A stretch of 39,952 nt of DNA from JBFLYZ01 sp040756415 (GTDB lineage: Bacteria; Bacteroidota; Bacteroidia; JADZBD01). Below are positions 8,735 to 16,543 of this stretch, one piece after another. Positions within the stretch are counted from its first letter, which is position 1. Each line of letters begins with the position of its first letter. The translations under genes were made by a program, and so were the position numbers. The notes below the pieces were generated by a model that was given only the letters and a program-made list of their open reading frames with translations, made no database searches and had not been told where the DNA came from. The stretch spans positions 1 through 39,952 of the forward strand of contig JBFLYZ010000032.1 in the NCBI GenBank assembly GCA_040756415.1, given 5' to 3'.

Positions 8735-9448
8735 ATGACCAACAGAGATGAAGAAAAAATAAGAAAGGCTTTTGCCGCGAAGGACTGGAACGATATCAAG
8801 GCAGCCGATAGCTGGATGATCTTCAAGATCATGGGCGAGTTCGTGGAGGGTTTTGAAAAAATGGCGCGCATAGGGCCCTGCGTTTCGGTGTTCGGCAGCG
8901 CCCGGGCCAAACCGGGCTCTACCTATTATAAGCTGGCTGAAGAGATCGCGTATAAGCTTGTCAAGGAAGGCTATGGCGTTATCTCGGGCGGTGGCCCGGG
9001 TATTATGGAAGCCGCCAACAAAGGAGCTAAAGCGGGTGGAGGCAAGAGCGTGGGGCTGAACATCGAGCTCCCCTTTGAACAATTCCCCAATAAGTTCATC
9101 GATGTGGATAAGCTCATCAGCTTCGATTATTTCTTTGTACGAAAGACCATTTTCCTGAAGTATTCGCAGGGCTTCATCGCACTGCCCGGAGGCTTTGGCA
9201 CCATGGACGAGCTGTTTGAGGCTCTAACCCTCGTACAGACCAGCAAGATCGCCCACTTCCCCATCGTGCTCATCGGGAAAAGCTACTGGAAGGGCCTGCT
9301 CGACTGGATGAAAAAGACCATGCTAGAGGAGCAGCAGTACCTGAGCCCTGGCGACTGGGAGCTGTTCCACGTGGTAGATACGGCCGATGAGGCGGTGGAG
9401 ATCATCGTGGATTTCTATTCGAAGTATATGCTCAAACCCAATTTCTGA
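8735..9448 (+). CDS. LOG-family nucleotide phosphoribohydrolase (TIGR00730-like)
   Basis: A 237-residue cytosolic Rossmann-fold protein of the family once annotated as lysine decarboxylase. Members that have been tested hydrolyse nucleoside 5'-monophosphates, including cytokinin ribotides. Motifs are CVSVFGSARAKPGS at 49-62, GGGPGIMEAANKG at 85-97, the conserved Arg136-Lys137 pair and the catalytic PGGFGTMDE at 151-159. The extra N-terminal helix region of about 45 residues marks the longer subgroup. The gene ends with TGA and, after one further codon, a TTG start opens the next gene in the same frame, so the pair is probably one transcript. Its physiological substrate in this organism is unknown. 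Confidence 0.88.
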   Translation: MTNRDEEKIRKAFAAKDWNDIKAADSWMIFKIMGEFVEGFEKMARIGPCVSVFGSARAKPGSTYYKLAEEIAYKLVKEGYGVISGGGPGIMEAANKGAKAGGGKSVGLNIELPFEQFPNKFIDVDKLISFDYFFVRKTIFLKYSQGFIALPGGFGTMDELFEALTLVQTSKIAHFPIVLIGKSYWKGLLDWMKKTMLEEQQYLSPGDWELFHVVDTADEAVEIIVDFYSKYMLKPNF

Positions 9449-9451
9449 GCC

Positions 9452-10549
9452 TTGCGGACCGCCCTTTGCATATCGGCCTGCCTGCTTGCAACGCTTTGCG
9501 GGGCCCAGAACCTGGCCGCCTATTTCGATTATAAAAACTATTTCTTCGTTTTTGACAACGGGGTATCCAAAGAGCTGGAGTACCAGAAGGTTGAAGAGTT
9601 CAAAGTGGGAGGCAATGCCGTGGCCTATCTCAACAATAACAAGGAGCTTAAGATCTATTATAACGGCAAAGCCGATATTGAAGAGCCCTACACGCCCCAT
9701 AGCTGGCAGGTAAGCGCCAGCCTGGTTTGCTGGAAACTGGAAAAGCGTTTCATGGTATTTGACCAGGGCGAAACAAAAAAACTGACCGACTGGGTGCTCG
9801 ATTACCAGATATCCGACAGCATGATCGCGTTCAACGATTATTACAACAGCGATTTCAAGGTCTACTATAAGGGTGAAGTGATCACGCTGGAAACGGGAGG
9901 ATTCAAACGCTCGGTGAACAATTACATGCTCGGCAAAAACACCCTGGCCTTTTTCGATCTCAACAATAACTTCAAGATATTTTACCGGGGCAAGATCTAT
10001 GACATCGGAACGAACGACATCAACCGCGGGTTTTGCGGCCTCGACATCGTAACCTTTACCAACAGGTACACCAACGAGTTCAGCATCTTTTACAAAGGCG
10101 AAATAATCCTGCTCGAAACCGTTCCGCCCAAACAGAGCGCGGTGGGTGACGCCCTCGTGGCCTGGACCGATAATTACGGCAGCCTGAAGGTGTTCTACGA
10201 TTACGGCACCACCGAGCTTTCTTCTTTTGAGCCTTCCAACTGGGGAGTGTACGGTAATTTTGTATCCTTCAACAGCGATCCCGAGTGGAAGGTCTTTTAC
10301 ATGGGAAAGACCTATGTGCTCGAGAATAATCTTCCGTTCACCGAACCTTTCGCGAATTACGGAGGCGTGGGAATACACTCCATTGCATGGACCGACAAGA
10401 ACGGGAAGCTGAAGTATTTCTTTAAAGGAGAGATCAGGACCAACATTACCTATGAGAAGATCGCGAGCCTTGCGATGTACCGCGATATCCTTGTCTTTAC
10501 CACAGGTATCAGCACAACGAATGTTTTCTGGGAAGGAAAGGTCTACTGA
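9452..10549 (+). CDS. Exported repeat protein of unknown function, beta-propeller-like
   Basis: I do not recognise this 365-residue protein. It begins at a TTG (an in-frame stop lies just upstream and no ATG precedes the signal peptide). A signal peptide covers about residues 1-18, ending in CGAQ. The mature part consists of ten degenerate repeats of about 36 residues. Each has an aromatic-rich strand ending in a turn such as KVYYKGE, KIFYRGK, SIFYKGE, KVFYMGK or KYFFKGE; the turn glycines fall near 37, 72, 106, 141, 180, 216, 252, 285, 325 and 362. The strand-turn-strand pattern suggests a beta-propeller or similar solenoid. It follows the LOG gene by three bases and overlaps the 3' end of the convergent OmpA-like gene by seven. 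No T9SS sorting domain is visible, so a periplasmic location is likely. Confidence 0.75.
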   Translation: MRTALCISACLLATLCGAQNLAAYFDYKNYFFVFDNGVSKELEYQKVEEFKVGGNAVAYLNNNKELKIYYNGKADIEEPYTPHSWQVSASLVCWKLEKRFMVFDQGETKKLTDWVLDYQISDSMIAFNDYYNSDFKVYYKGEVITLETGGFKRSVNNYMLGKNTLAFFDLNNNFKIFYRGKIYDIGTNDINRGFCGLDIVTFTNRYTNEFSIFYKGEIILLETVPPKQSAVGDALVAWTDNYGSLKVFYDYGTTELSSFEPSNWGVYGNFVSFNSDPEWKVFYMGKTYVLENNLPFTEPFANYGGVGIHSIAWTDKNGKLKYFFKGEIRTNITYEKIASLAMYRDILVFTTGISTTNVFWEGKVY

Positions 10550-11766
10550 GGCTTTTTGATCACCACCTCTACCCTGCGGTTCAGGGCCCGGCCCTCTTCG
10601 TTCCCGTTATCGGCAACCGGCTTATCCTTGCTGAAACCCTTGTAGCTGATGCGTTCCGGTTTCAGGCCTTTGGAGATGAGGTAATCCGCCACGCTTTTGG
10701 CGCGGTTCAGCGAAAGCTTGACATTGTATTCGTAGCTCGCAGTGCTATCCGTGAAGCCGGACAGCTCTACCCTGTATGCCGGGTTCTTTTGCAGGAGGTC
10801 CGCCAGCTTGTTCAGCTCGGTTTTTGATGCAGCGCTCAGCGCGTACGAGTCGCTGGCGAATAGGATATTGGATACGCTTACCGGCTTGGGCAGACTGTCG
10901 CTCTTAACAAGCACGGGTTTGCTTTCCGTACCGGGCTTTTCCTCAACTGGCTTGGGAAAGCTTTTGGTGGCCAGTACCGAGGTCTTGTTGCTGGAGAACG
11001 AACCGGCCTCGAGAAAAACGGCCGAGTCGAAACCGGGATCGCCCGCATCGGCAATGGCGATCTTGATGTGGTATTTTGCGCCCGGGGTTACCTCGCATTC
11101 GGCCGTGAGTTGCACCGTTAGCCCATCGAACTGCAATGCCTGGCGCAGGCTGCCTTTCTTCTCCTTCTTTCCTTTCTTCATTACCGGGTTATCGATATAA
11201 TACGGGGAATTTTTTTCAGGATTGATGTTGTTCACCGTCACTGCCGATTTGGAATTAGGAATAACGGCCAGGTTCTTCTGCTTTTTGTCGGGGCCGGTGA
11301 CGATGAACGCGAACACATCGTTGTAAATGGAATTGACATACTCCAGGTATTCCTCGGAAGCGAAAATATAATTGAACGAGATGAAGTTATTACTGGGAAT
11401 AAAATCGAATTCCAGGATCACCGCATCGAACGTGTTATGTCCGGATATCTTCTTCAGGTCCTTATCGCCCGCGGTATTCACGTAGCCCGAATGCGACTCA
11501 TCGTAATTGGGCCCCTTCACTTCTTCGGCATATCCGGTCGAAAAAACAACTCCTTTTTTGATGGGCAGGTCCACCGAATCGGCATTGAAGCCGGCCACGC
11601 ATTTAGAACTACCCGTATATTTCATGTTGCTGACCGACACCCCCTCGCCCAGCAGTACTTTTTTAACCAGGTAGGCCACCTTGCCGGCCGAGTCGATACG
11701 TACCTGGGCCCGGGAGCCGGTAAAAATCAAAAAGCAGGTTATTGAAATGGCGATTCTGGAAAACAT
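10543..11766 (-). CDS. Choice-of-anchor-L domain / OmpA-like fusion protein
   Basis: A 407-residue exported protein with a signal peptide (about 1-20). Residues about 28-260 look like the choice-of-anchor L domain common in Bacteroidota surface proteins, with the pieces GVVFSTGYAEEVKGPN, AVILEFDFIP and FNYIFASEEYLEYVN. A Lys/Pro-rich linker leads to an OmpA-like peptidoglycan-binding domain at about 298-405 (ILFASDSYALS, VELSGFTDS, LSLNRAKSVADYLISKG, NRRVEVVI). The OmpA part should anchor the protein to murein, leaving the N-terminal domain free in the periplasm or at the surface. It lies downstream of the cyclophilin gene on the same strand, separated by a terminator. Its end overlaps the convergent 9452 gene by seven bases. 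The combination is unusual; the domain calls are by motif reading. Confidence 0.8.
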   Translation of the reverse strand: MFSRIAISITCFLIFTGSRAQVRIDSAGKVAYLVKKVLLGEGVSVSNMKYTGSSKCVAGFNADSVDLPIKKGVVFSTGYAEEVKGPNYDESHSGYVNTAGDKDLKKISGHNTFDAVILEFDFIPSNNFISFNYIFASEEYLEYVNSIYNDVFAFIVTGPDKKQKNLAVIPNSKSAVTVNNINPEKNSPYYIDNPVMKKGKKEKKGSLRQALQFDGLTVQLTAECEVTPGAKYHIKIAIADAGDPGFDSAVFLEAGSFSSNKTSVLATKSFPKPVEEKPGTESKPVLVKSDSLPKPVSVSNILFASDSYALSAASKTELNKLADLLQKNPAYRVELSGFTDSTASYEYNVKLSLNRAKSVADYLISKGLKPERISYKGFSKDKPVADNGNEEGRALNRRVEVVIKKPQ

Positions 11767-11799
11767 GATATTCTTACGTCCCTTTCCCTGAGAGGTTAC

Positions 11800-11828
11800 A
11801 AAAAAGTCCCGCTGCCGGGACCTTTTTT
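11800..11828 (-). terminator. Rho-independent terminator of the cyclophilin gene
   Basis: A perfect stem gtcccg (11806-11811) / cgggac (11816-11821) with a four-base loop is flanked by six A on one side and six T on the other, so it can work in both directions. On the minus strand it directly follows the cyclophilin stop codon. Confidence 0.85.
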
Positions 11829-12260
11829 CTATTCGCTGATCACGACCTTTAGTATTTTGTCCCCCTGTCGTATCTGGTCGATCACGTCCAGCCCTTCAGT
11901 GACCTTGCCGAACACGGTATGGTTACGGTCCAGGTGCTTGGTATTGGAGCGGTTATGGCAGATAAAGAACTGCGAACCTCCCGTATCCCTGCCCGCATGG
12001 GCCATGGAAAGCACGCCCCGGTCGTGATATTGGTTATCGCCATCCAGCTCGCATTTGATGGTATAACCGGGGCCTCCGTAACCTTTATTGTGCGGGCAGC
12101 CGCCCTGTATCACAAAGTTGGGTATCACCCGGTGAAAGGCAAGGCCGTCATAAAAGCCTTTCTTGGCCAGGTCGGTAAAATTTTTCACGGTATTGGGGGC
12201 GTCCTTTTCAAAGAACATGATCTTCATTACCCCTTTTTCTGTATGCATTTCAGCCGTCAT
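11829..12260 (-). CDS. Peptidyl-prolyl cis-trans isomerase, cyclophilin type
   Basis: A 143-residue cytosolic single-domain cyclophilin that would catalyse proline isomerisation during folding. Conserved blocks are APNTVKNFTDLAKKGFYDG, the catalytic FHRVIPNFVIQGG with its Arg, MAHAGRDTGGSQFFI and the final FGKVTEGLDVIDQI. No signal peptide is present. The ATG at 12260 gives the standard short bacterial length. It has its own terminator downstream. A one-mismatch promoter element (TAACTTAG on the minus strand, 12281-12288) lies about 20 bases upstream. It is probably monocistronic. Confidence 0.95.
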   Translation of the reverse strand: MTAEMHTEKGVMKIMFFEKDAPNTVKNFTDLAKKGFYDGLAFHRVIPNFVIQGGCPHNKGYGGPGYTIKCELDGDNQYHDRGVLSMAHAGRDTGGSQFFICHNRSNTKHLDRNHTVFGKVTEGLDVIDQIRQGDKILKVVISE

Positions 12261-12280
12261 CGGGATAGTTTTGGTTTCCT

Positions 12281-12288
12281 CTAAGTTA
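12281..12288 (-). promoter_or_regulatory. Possible -7 promoter element of the cyclophilin gene
   Basis: On the minus strand the sequence reads TAACTTAG, one mismatch from TAnnTTTG, ending 20 bases before the ATG. Confidence 0.4.
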
Positions 12289-12321
12289 CGCTTTTTTTAT
12301 TTACGTAACCAGGAAGACCAG

Positions 12322-12351
12322 GCGTGCCGCCCCCAGGAAAAGGCGGCACGC
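12322..12351 (-). terminator. Strong 10-bp hairpin downstream of porP, without U-run
   Basis: gcgtgccgcc (12322-12331) and ggcggcacgc (12342-12351) pair perfectly around a ten-base loop, 26 bases beyond the PorP stop. No T-run follows on either strand, so it may act as an mRNA 3' stabiliser or as a factor-assisted terminator. Confidence 0.55.
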
Positions 12352-12376
12352 TGCCCGTTGAACCAACCAACCAAAT

Positions 12377-13378
12377 TCATTCCCAATACCCGGTCTGGGT
12401 CATTTTCTGATGCAGCAGGCAGCCGCTGTAGGCTTCCTGGTCGCATTTGCAATTTCCGCCCTTCATGATGCGCGGGTTCTCATGACTGGTGCATTTCTTT
12501 TTACCCACGATCTTGTGGCAATACGTGATAACAAGCTCGTGCGAATCGCTGCTGTGGTTTTTCAAGGCAGAGGTAGTGATATCGTAAGAATAGCCGACCT
12601 TCAGGTTGCCCCACTGCAAGCCCGCCATTCCCACAACCGCATCGGTCATCCGGTAGCTCATTCCCGCCCAAAACCGGTCAGCGAACTGCGCCAGCAGGTT
12701 CACATCAAAAATGGTGGACGCCCCGTCTGATTTCCCCAGCACGGAAGGCTTCAGAACGACCGAGCGCGCAAAAGGAAGCTGGACCGGCCAGCCGGCCATT
12801 ACGAAGTAGTGCGGCCTGTAATCATAAACAAAGCTTTTGGCATCCTTGCTGTAAATATGCCTTACCGACAAGCCTGCGTACTGTCCGCGCAGGCCCATGT
12901 AATAAGCACCAGCGTGCAGGTCGAAATACGAGCCCGAGGATGGGACTTGTGGAATGGCCGCATCGCCACTCACCCCATCGGTGGCCAGCCACAGGCCTGC
13001 GAACTTCTTCTGTATCATTTCAGCGCCCAGGCCTATGCTGAGCTCGCCCAAACCCAAATTGAAATGCCGGGCCAATGAAAGGTTCACATGCGTGTTGCTT
13101 TCATTGCCCAGCACATCGGATGAAAGGTTAAGTGCCGCGCCACCCCTGAACTGCGGCACAAAACCATTCACCCCTAAGATCTTTGTTACCGGTGCGCCTG
13201 GAAAATTCACCCATTGGGTACGATAGGCAAGCGTACCGCATATGGCATGGTTCATTCCGGCAACGGCCGGATTGAAGTAACTCTTGTTCATAAAATACTG
13301 GCTCAGTTGTACGTCCTGCTGCGCCAGGCAGGCCACTGAGCACCAGAACGAAACCGAAAGGCTGAATCGCTTTTTCAT
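12377..13378 (-). CDS. PorP/SprF family type IX secretion membrane protein
   Basis: A 333-residue outer-membrane protein of the PorP/SprF family. Members attach to type B T9SS cargo or help it reach the surface. A signal peptide ends near CLAQQ. The hallmark N-terminal segment VQLSQYFMNKSYFNPAVAG follows directly, then alternating strands of a beta-barrel and a C-terminal SHELVITY strand. After this the protein continues for about 45 residues with six cysteines, including CKC, which is longer than I expect for the family. The gene is divergent from the type B adhesin at 13545, with 166 bases between the starts. That fits the SprF-SprB pairing known from gliding bacteria. Confidence 0.9.
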   Translation of the reverse strand: MKKRFSLSVSFWCSVACLAQQDVQLSQYFMNKSYFNPAVAGMNHAICGTLAYRTQWVNFPGAPVTKILGVNGFVPQFRGGAALNLSSDVLGNESNTHVNLSLARHFNLGLGELSIGLGAEMIQKKFAGLWLATDGVSGDAAIPQVPSSGSYFDLHAGAYYMGLRGQYAGLSVRHIYSKDAKSFVYDYRPHYFVMAGWPVQLPFARSVVLKPSVLGKSDGASTIFDVNLLAQFADRFWAGMSYRMTDAVVGMAGLQWGNLKVGYSYDITTSALKNHSSDSHELVITYCHKIVGKKKCTSHENPRIMKGGNCKCDQEAYSGCLLHQKMTQTGYWE

Positions 13379-13446
13379 AGGGGTAGGTTTTAAAGGTTGA
13401 GGGCGCTGCTTTTGAACCTATAACGCAGTGCGGAAAAAAGGATACA

Positions 13447-13458
13447 GGAATATATTCC
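13447..13458. promoter_or_regulatory. 12-bp palindrome in the divergent porP/adhesin intergenic region
   Basis: ggaatatattcc is a perfect palindrome located between the two divergent start codons. A weaker inverted repeat (cttgt ctt acaag, 13490-13502) lies just upstream of the adhesin promoter element. Either could be an operator; nothing else supports this. Confidence 0.3.
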
Positions 13459-13509
13459 CGTCCTAATATGCAACGATTACCGGACCTGTCTTGTCTTACA
13501 AGAAAAGCG

Positions 13510-13517
13510 TAATTTTG
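13510..13517 (+). promoter_or_regulatory. TAnnTTTG promoter element of the type B adhesin
   Basis: TAATTTTG, an exact consensus match, ends 27 bases before the ATG at 13545. Confidence 0.65.
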
Positions 13518-13544
13518 TAATACGCTAAAGCAGAGACAACTTAC

Positions 13545-15944
13545 ATGCGAAACCCATTTATCGCACTTCTTTGTTTTTTCACTATGCTGCTCGGTTTGAT
13601 CCAGGCCCAAACCCCCGCATGTCCTGCCGTTACTACCGGCCCCAACCAGACCATTTGCAGCGGCTGCACCAACATCACCGCTACCGTGCAGGGAACGGTA
13701 GCCACCACCTCCTATTCGGTAAGCGCCATTCCTTACGCTCCTTTCTCCTTCAATACCGGCACGCCTATACTCATTGGAATAGACGATGTATGGTCGAGCG
13801 TGATCACCCTGCCCTTCTGCTTCGAGTTCTACGGCAATACCTATACCCAGTGCGTGATCGGCTCCAACGGGGTGATCTCATTCGATATCAATAATGCGAA
13901 TCAATACAATACCTGGCCCATCTCCACGGCCATGCCTTCCAGTTTCGACCCGGACATGATCAATTGCATCATGGGGCCCTGGCACGATATCGACCCCAGC
14001 GTGGGTGGCGCCATCTACTGGCAGGTGGCCGGCACCGCTCCCTGCCGTTACCTGGTGGTTTCCTGGTACCAGGTGCCTATGTTCTCCTGCAACAACCTGA
14101 TCGCCACCCAGCAGATCGTGCTGTATGAAACAACCAACATTATCGACATTTTCATCCAGAACAAACCCAATTGCTCGTCATGGAACGGAGGTTATGCCAT
14201 CGAAGGGCTGAACAACGCCACAGGCACCGCAGGTGTCATCGTTCCGGGCAGAAACTATCCCACCGTATGGACGGCTAACAATGACGGACAGCGTTTCACT
14301 CCTACCGGTGCGCCACAATTCACTTTTTCCTGGCTCGATCCCAACAATAACGTGATCGGGAACACCACCACCCTGCAGGTATGCCCCACCGCCACCACTA
14401 CCTATACAGCGCAGGTAGTGAACCAAAGCTGCAGCGGACCCATTACCGTTACGGCCACTACAACCGTCACCGTGGGCGGGCTCCAGATGCAAACGAGCTC
14501 AACGCCATCATCATGTAACGGCAATACAGGCACCGCTACCGCCACCCCAACGGGAACTGGGCCTTTCACCTACCTCTGGAGCCCGGGCGGTCAAACCACG
14601 CAAACCGCCACAGGTCTTGCGGGCGGCACTTACACGGTAACCATTACCGATCCTAACGGATGCACCGGCACGGCAACCGTACTGGTTAACAATCCCAGCA
14701 ACATGACAACCTCCGTTGCCAGCCAGGGAAATATACTCTGCTTTGGCGCCAATAACGGAAGCGCGGTGATCAATGTTACGGGCGGAACGGGCCCGTTCAA
14801 TTACAGTTGGAGCCCATCGGGCGGCACGACAACGAACGCATCCGGTCTGGCGGCCGGCACCTATACCTTCACCGTGACCGATGCCAACGGCTGCTCCTCC
14901 AGCCAGACCATAATCATTACGCAGCCTCCGCAACTGGTCCTTTCCACGGTATCTACCACCCCCACCCAATGCGGCCAGAACAACGGTGCGGCCAATGTTT
15001 CGGCTAACGGAGGCACCGGGACCTATACCTACAACTGGCAGCCCAGTGGCGGAACTGGCGCCAGCGCTACCGGGCTGGGTGTAGGATTCTATACCGTAAC
15101 GGTCACCGACCAGAACGGATGTACCGATACTACGGTGGCATTCGTGCAGCCCACCAACCCCGCTGCAACCAGTTTTTCGGGAACCGATACTACCGGCTGT
15201 TCACCTCTGTGCGTCACCTTTACCAACACTTCTCCCTCTACGGGCACCTGCTCATGGAGCTTTGGCGATGGCGGCAGCTCTACCAACTGCAATCCTACCT
15301 ACTGCTACACCACCCCCGGAACTTATTCGGTTACCTTATATATCACCGATGCACAGGGTTGCCCCGGCTTTTCGACCCACGCAGGTATGGTGACCGTTTA
15401 TGCCCAGCCCCAGGCGGCTTTCAGCGCCAGTCCCCAGCCGGCCAGTATAAGCAGCCCTACGGTGTATTTCACCGACCAGAGCACAAACAGCATTGCCTGG
15501 ATGTGGAGCTTTGGCGATCCGAACAACTCCACCTCCACGCAGCAAAATCCCAGCTTTACGTACAGCGAGCCGGGCGCTTACAATGTGCAGCTTATCGTCA
15601 GCAACGGGCAATGCTCCGATACGATCACGATCACGGTATATGTAGAAGAGGACTTTACTTTTTACGCGCCCAACGCTTTCACGCCCAACGGAGACGGGAA
15701 CAATGATGTCTTCACCCCGTACGGAATCATGTGGGACAACAGCAGGTATGAGCTCTTCATCTTTGACCGTTGGGGGAATAAGGTCTTTCATTCCACGAAC
15801 CCCTCTAAAGGCTGGGACGGCAAGGTGCAGAACGGCAGCTCCAACGAGATCGCGCAGATCGATACCTACGTATGGAAAGTGATCGTGTACGACACGCATG
15901 CCAAAAAACACCAGTTCGTGGGGCATGTGAGCCTGGTGAAATGA
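13545..15944 (+). CDS. T9SS type B adhesin with SprB repeats, PKD domains and CHU_C domain
   Basis: A 799-residue secreted protein. After a signal peptide (ending LIQAQ) comes a domain of about 230 residues with Cys pairs and the blocks FVIGSNG-like CVIGSNGVISF, CIMGPWHDIDPSVGG and PGRNYP. It is closely related to the N-terminus of the protein at 35404. Residues about 316-538 hold three SprB-type repeats, each with a core such as GPFTYLWSPGG and GTYTVTITDPNGC. Two PKD domains follow at about 545-703 (CSWSFGDGG and WMWSFGDP). The final 94 residues form a CHU_C sorting domain (YAPNAFTPNGDGNNDVF, FDRWGNKVF, GWDGK, DTYVWKV). The product should be exported by Sec, then T9SS, and attached to the cell surface. 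It is divergent from porP, and its stop overlaps the next start (ATGA). Confidence 0.93.
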   Translation: MRNPFIALLCFFTMLLGLIQAQTPACPAVTTGPNQTICSGCTNITATVQGTVATTSYSVSAIPYAPFSFNTGTPILIGIDDVWSSVITLPFCFEFYGNTYTQCVIGSNGVISFDINNANQYNTWPISTAMPSSFDPDMINCIMGPWHDIDPSVGGAIYWQVAGTAPCRYLVVSWYQVPMFSCNNLIATQQIVLYETTNIIDIFIQNKPNCSSWNGGYAIEGLNNATGTAGVIVPGRNYPTVWTANNDGQRFTPTGAPQFTFSWLDPNNNVIGNTTTLQVCPTATTTYTAQVVNQSCSGPITVTATTTVTVGGLQMQTSSTPSSCNGNTGTATATPTGTGPFTYLWSPGGQTTQTATGLAGGTYTVTITDPNGCTGTATVLVNNPSNMTTSVASQGNILCFGANNGSAVINVTGGTGPFNYSWSPSGGTTTNASGLAAGTYTFTVTDANGCSSSQTIIITQPPQLVLSTVSTTPTQCGQNNGAANVSANGGTGTYTYNWQPSGGTGASATGLGVGFYTVTVTDQNGCTDTTVAFVQPTNPAATSFSGTDTTGCSPLCVTFTNTSPSTGTCSWSFGDGGSSTNCNPTYCYTTPGTYSVTLYITDAQGCPGFSTHAGMVTVYAQPQAAFSASPQPASISSPTVYFTDQSTNSIAWMWSFGDPNNSTSTQQNPSFTYSEPGAYNVQLIVSNGQCSDTITITVYVEEDFTFYAPNAFTPNGDGNNDVFTPYGIMWDNSRYELFIFDRWGNKVFHSTNPSKGWDGKVQNGSSNEIAQIDTYVWKVIVYDTHAKKHQFVGHVSLVK

Positions 15945-16543
15945 TCCGTTCCAAGTATTACGACAAGAGCTTTATCCCTTCCCTGATCACCGAGGCGTTC
16001 CTGACCTTCGTGGTCACCACCATGGTTGTTTTCGGAATCTGCATATTCGCTCCCATGATCCTGGCTTCAGGGCGTGCCAGGCGTTATCACGATGAAGAAA
16101 CGCGTAAATTGTTTGGAGAAATGGCGGCTATCGGTTTTATGAATGCTGACACGATTATCGTCATTTGCCTTATTCTGGGTGCTTTTTGCGCGTACATAAC
16201 GCTCCTTTTTCGCAAGATGGACTATATTGTTAGCCTGGAAATTGACCATCAAATGAAAAAAATCAATTTTGTGAGCCGTAACTTAAAATCGGATTCACAT
16301 GCATGCTTTACTGTAGGATTCGATCAGCTTGTCATGGAAAAAGTAAAAACCACCGGCTTTCTCTTTATTACCCGTTATCATGGATACCTGTTGTGGCAGA
16401 ACAAAAAACAAATCGGTTATTTTTTATACGATCATCTGACATGGGATACGCAGAAAACCGCCTATCGTGATACGATAGAAACCCTGAAGGATATTAAGAA
16501 CCAAGAAAATGAAAAAAGAGCTATCGGAAACAGAAAAAGCTGA
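15941..16543 (+). CDS. Membrane protein of unknown function (two TM segments)
   Basis: Unrecognised 200-residue protein. The ATG at 15941 overlaps the stop of the adhesin gene (ATGA), which suggests coupled translation and decides the start over an upstream possibility at 15872 inside the adhesin. Two hydrophobic segments are seen near residues 17-44 and 69-90, separated by a charged loop. A soluble C-terminal half of about 110 residues follows, rich in Lys and aromatic residues (GFLFITRYHGYLLWQNKK). This topology resembles small membrane proteins with a PH-like or YcxB-like cytosolic domain, but I cannot confirm that. The second half looks more AT-rich than its neighbours. It overlaps the next gene by 35 bases. 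Confidence 0.7.
   Translation: MIRSKYYDKSFIPSLITEAFLTFVVTTMVVFGICIFAPMILASGRARRYHDEETRKLFGEMAAIGFMNADTIIVICLILGAFCAYITLLFRKMDYIVSLEIDHQMKKINFVSRNLKSDSHACFTVGFDQLVMEKVKTTGFLFITRYHGYLLWQNKKQIGYFLYDHLTWDTQKTAYRDTIETLKDIKNQENEKRAIGNRKS

Noticed and set aside
9323..10378. 351-codon minus-strand open frame
   Set aside because: Overlaps the LOG gene end and the ten-repeat gene; the + strand has a signal peptide and clear repeats.
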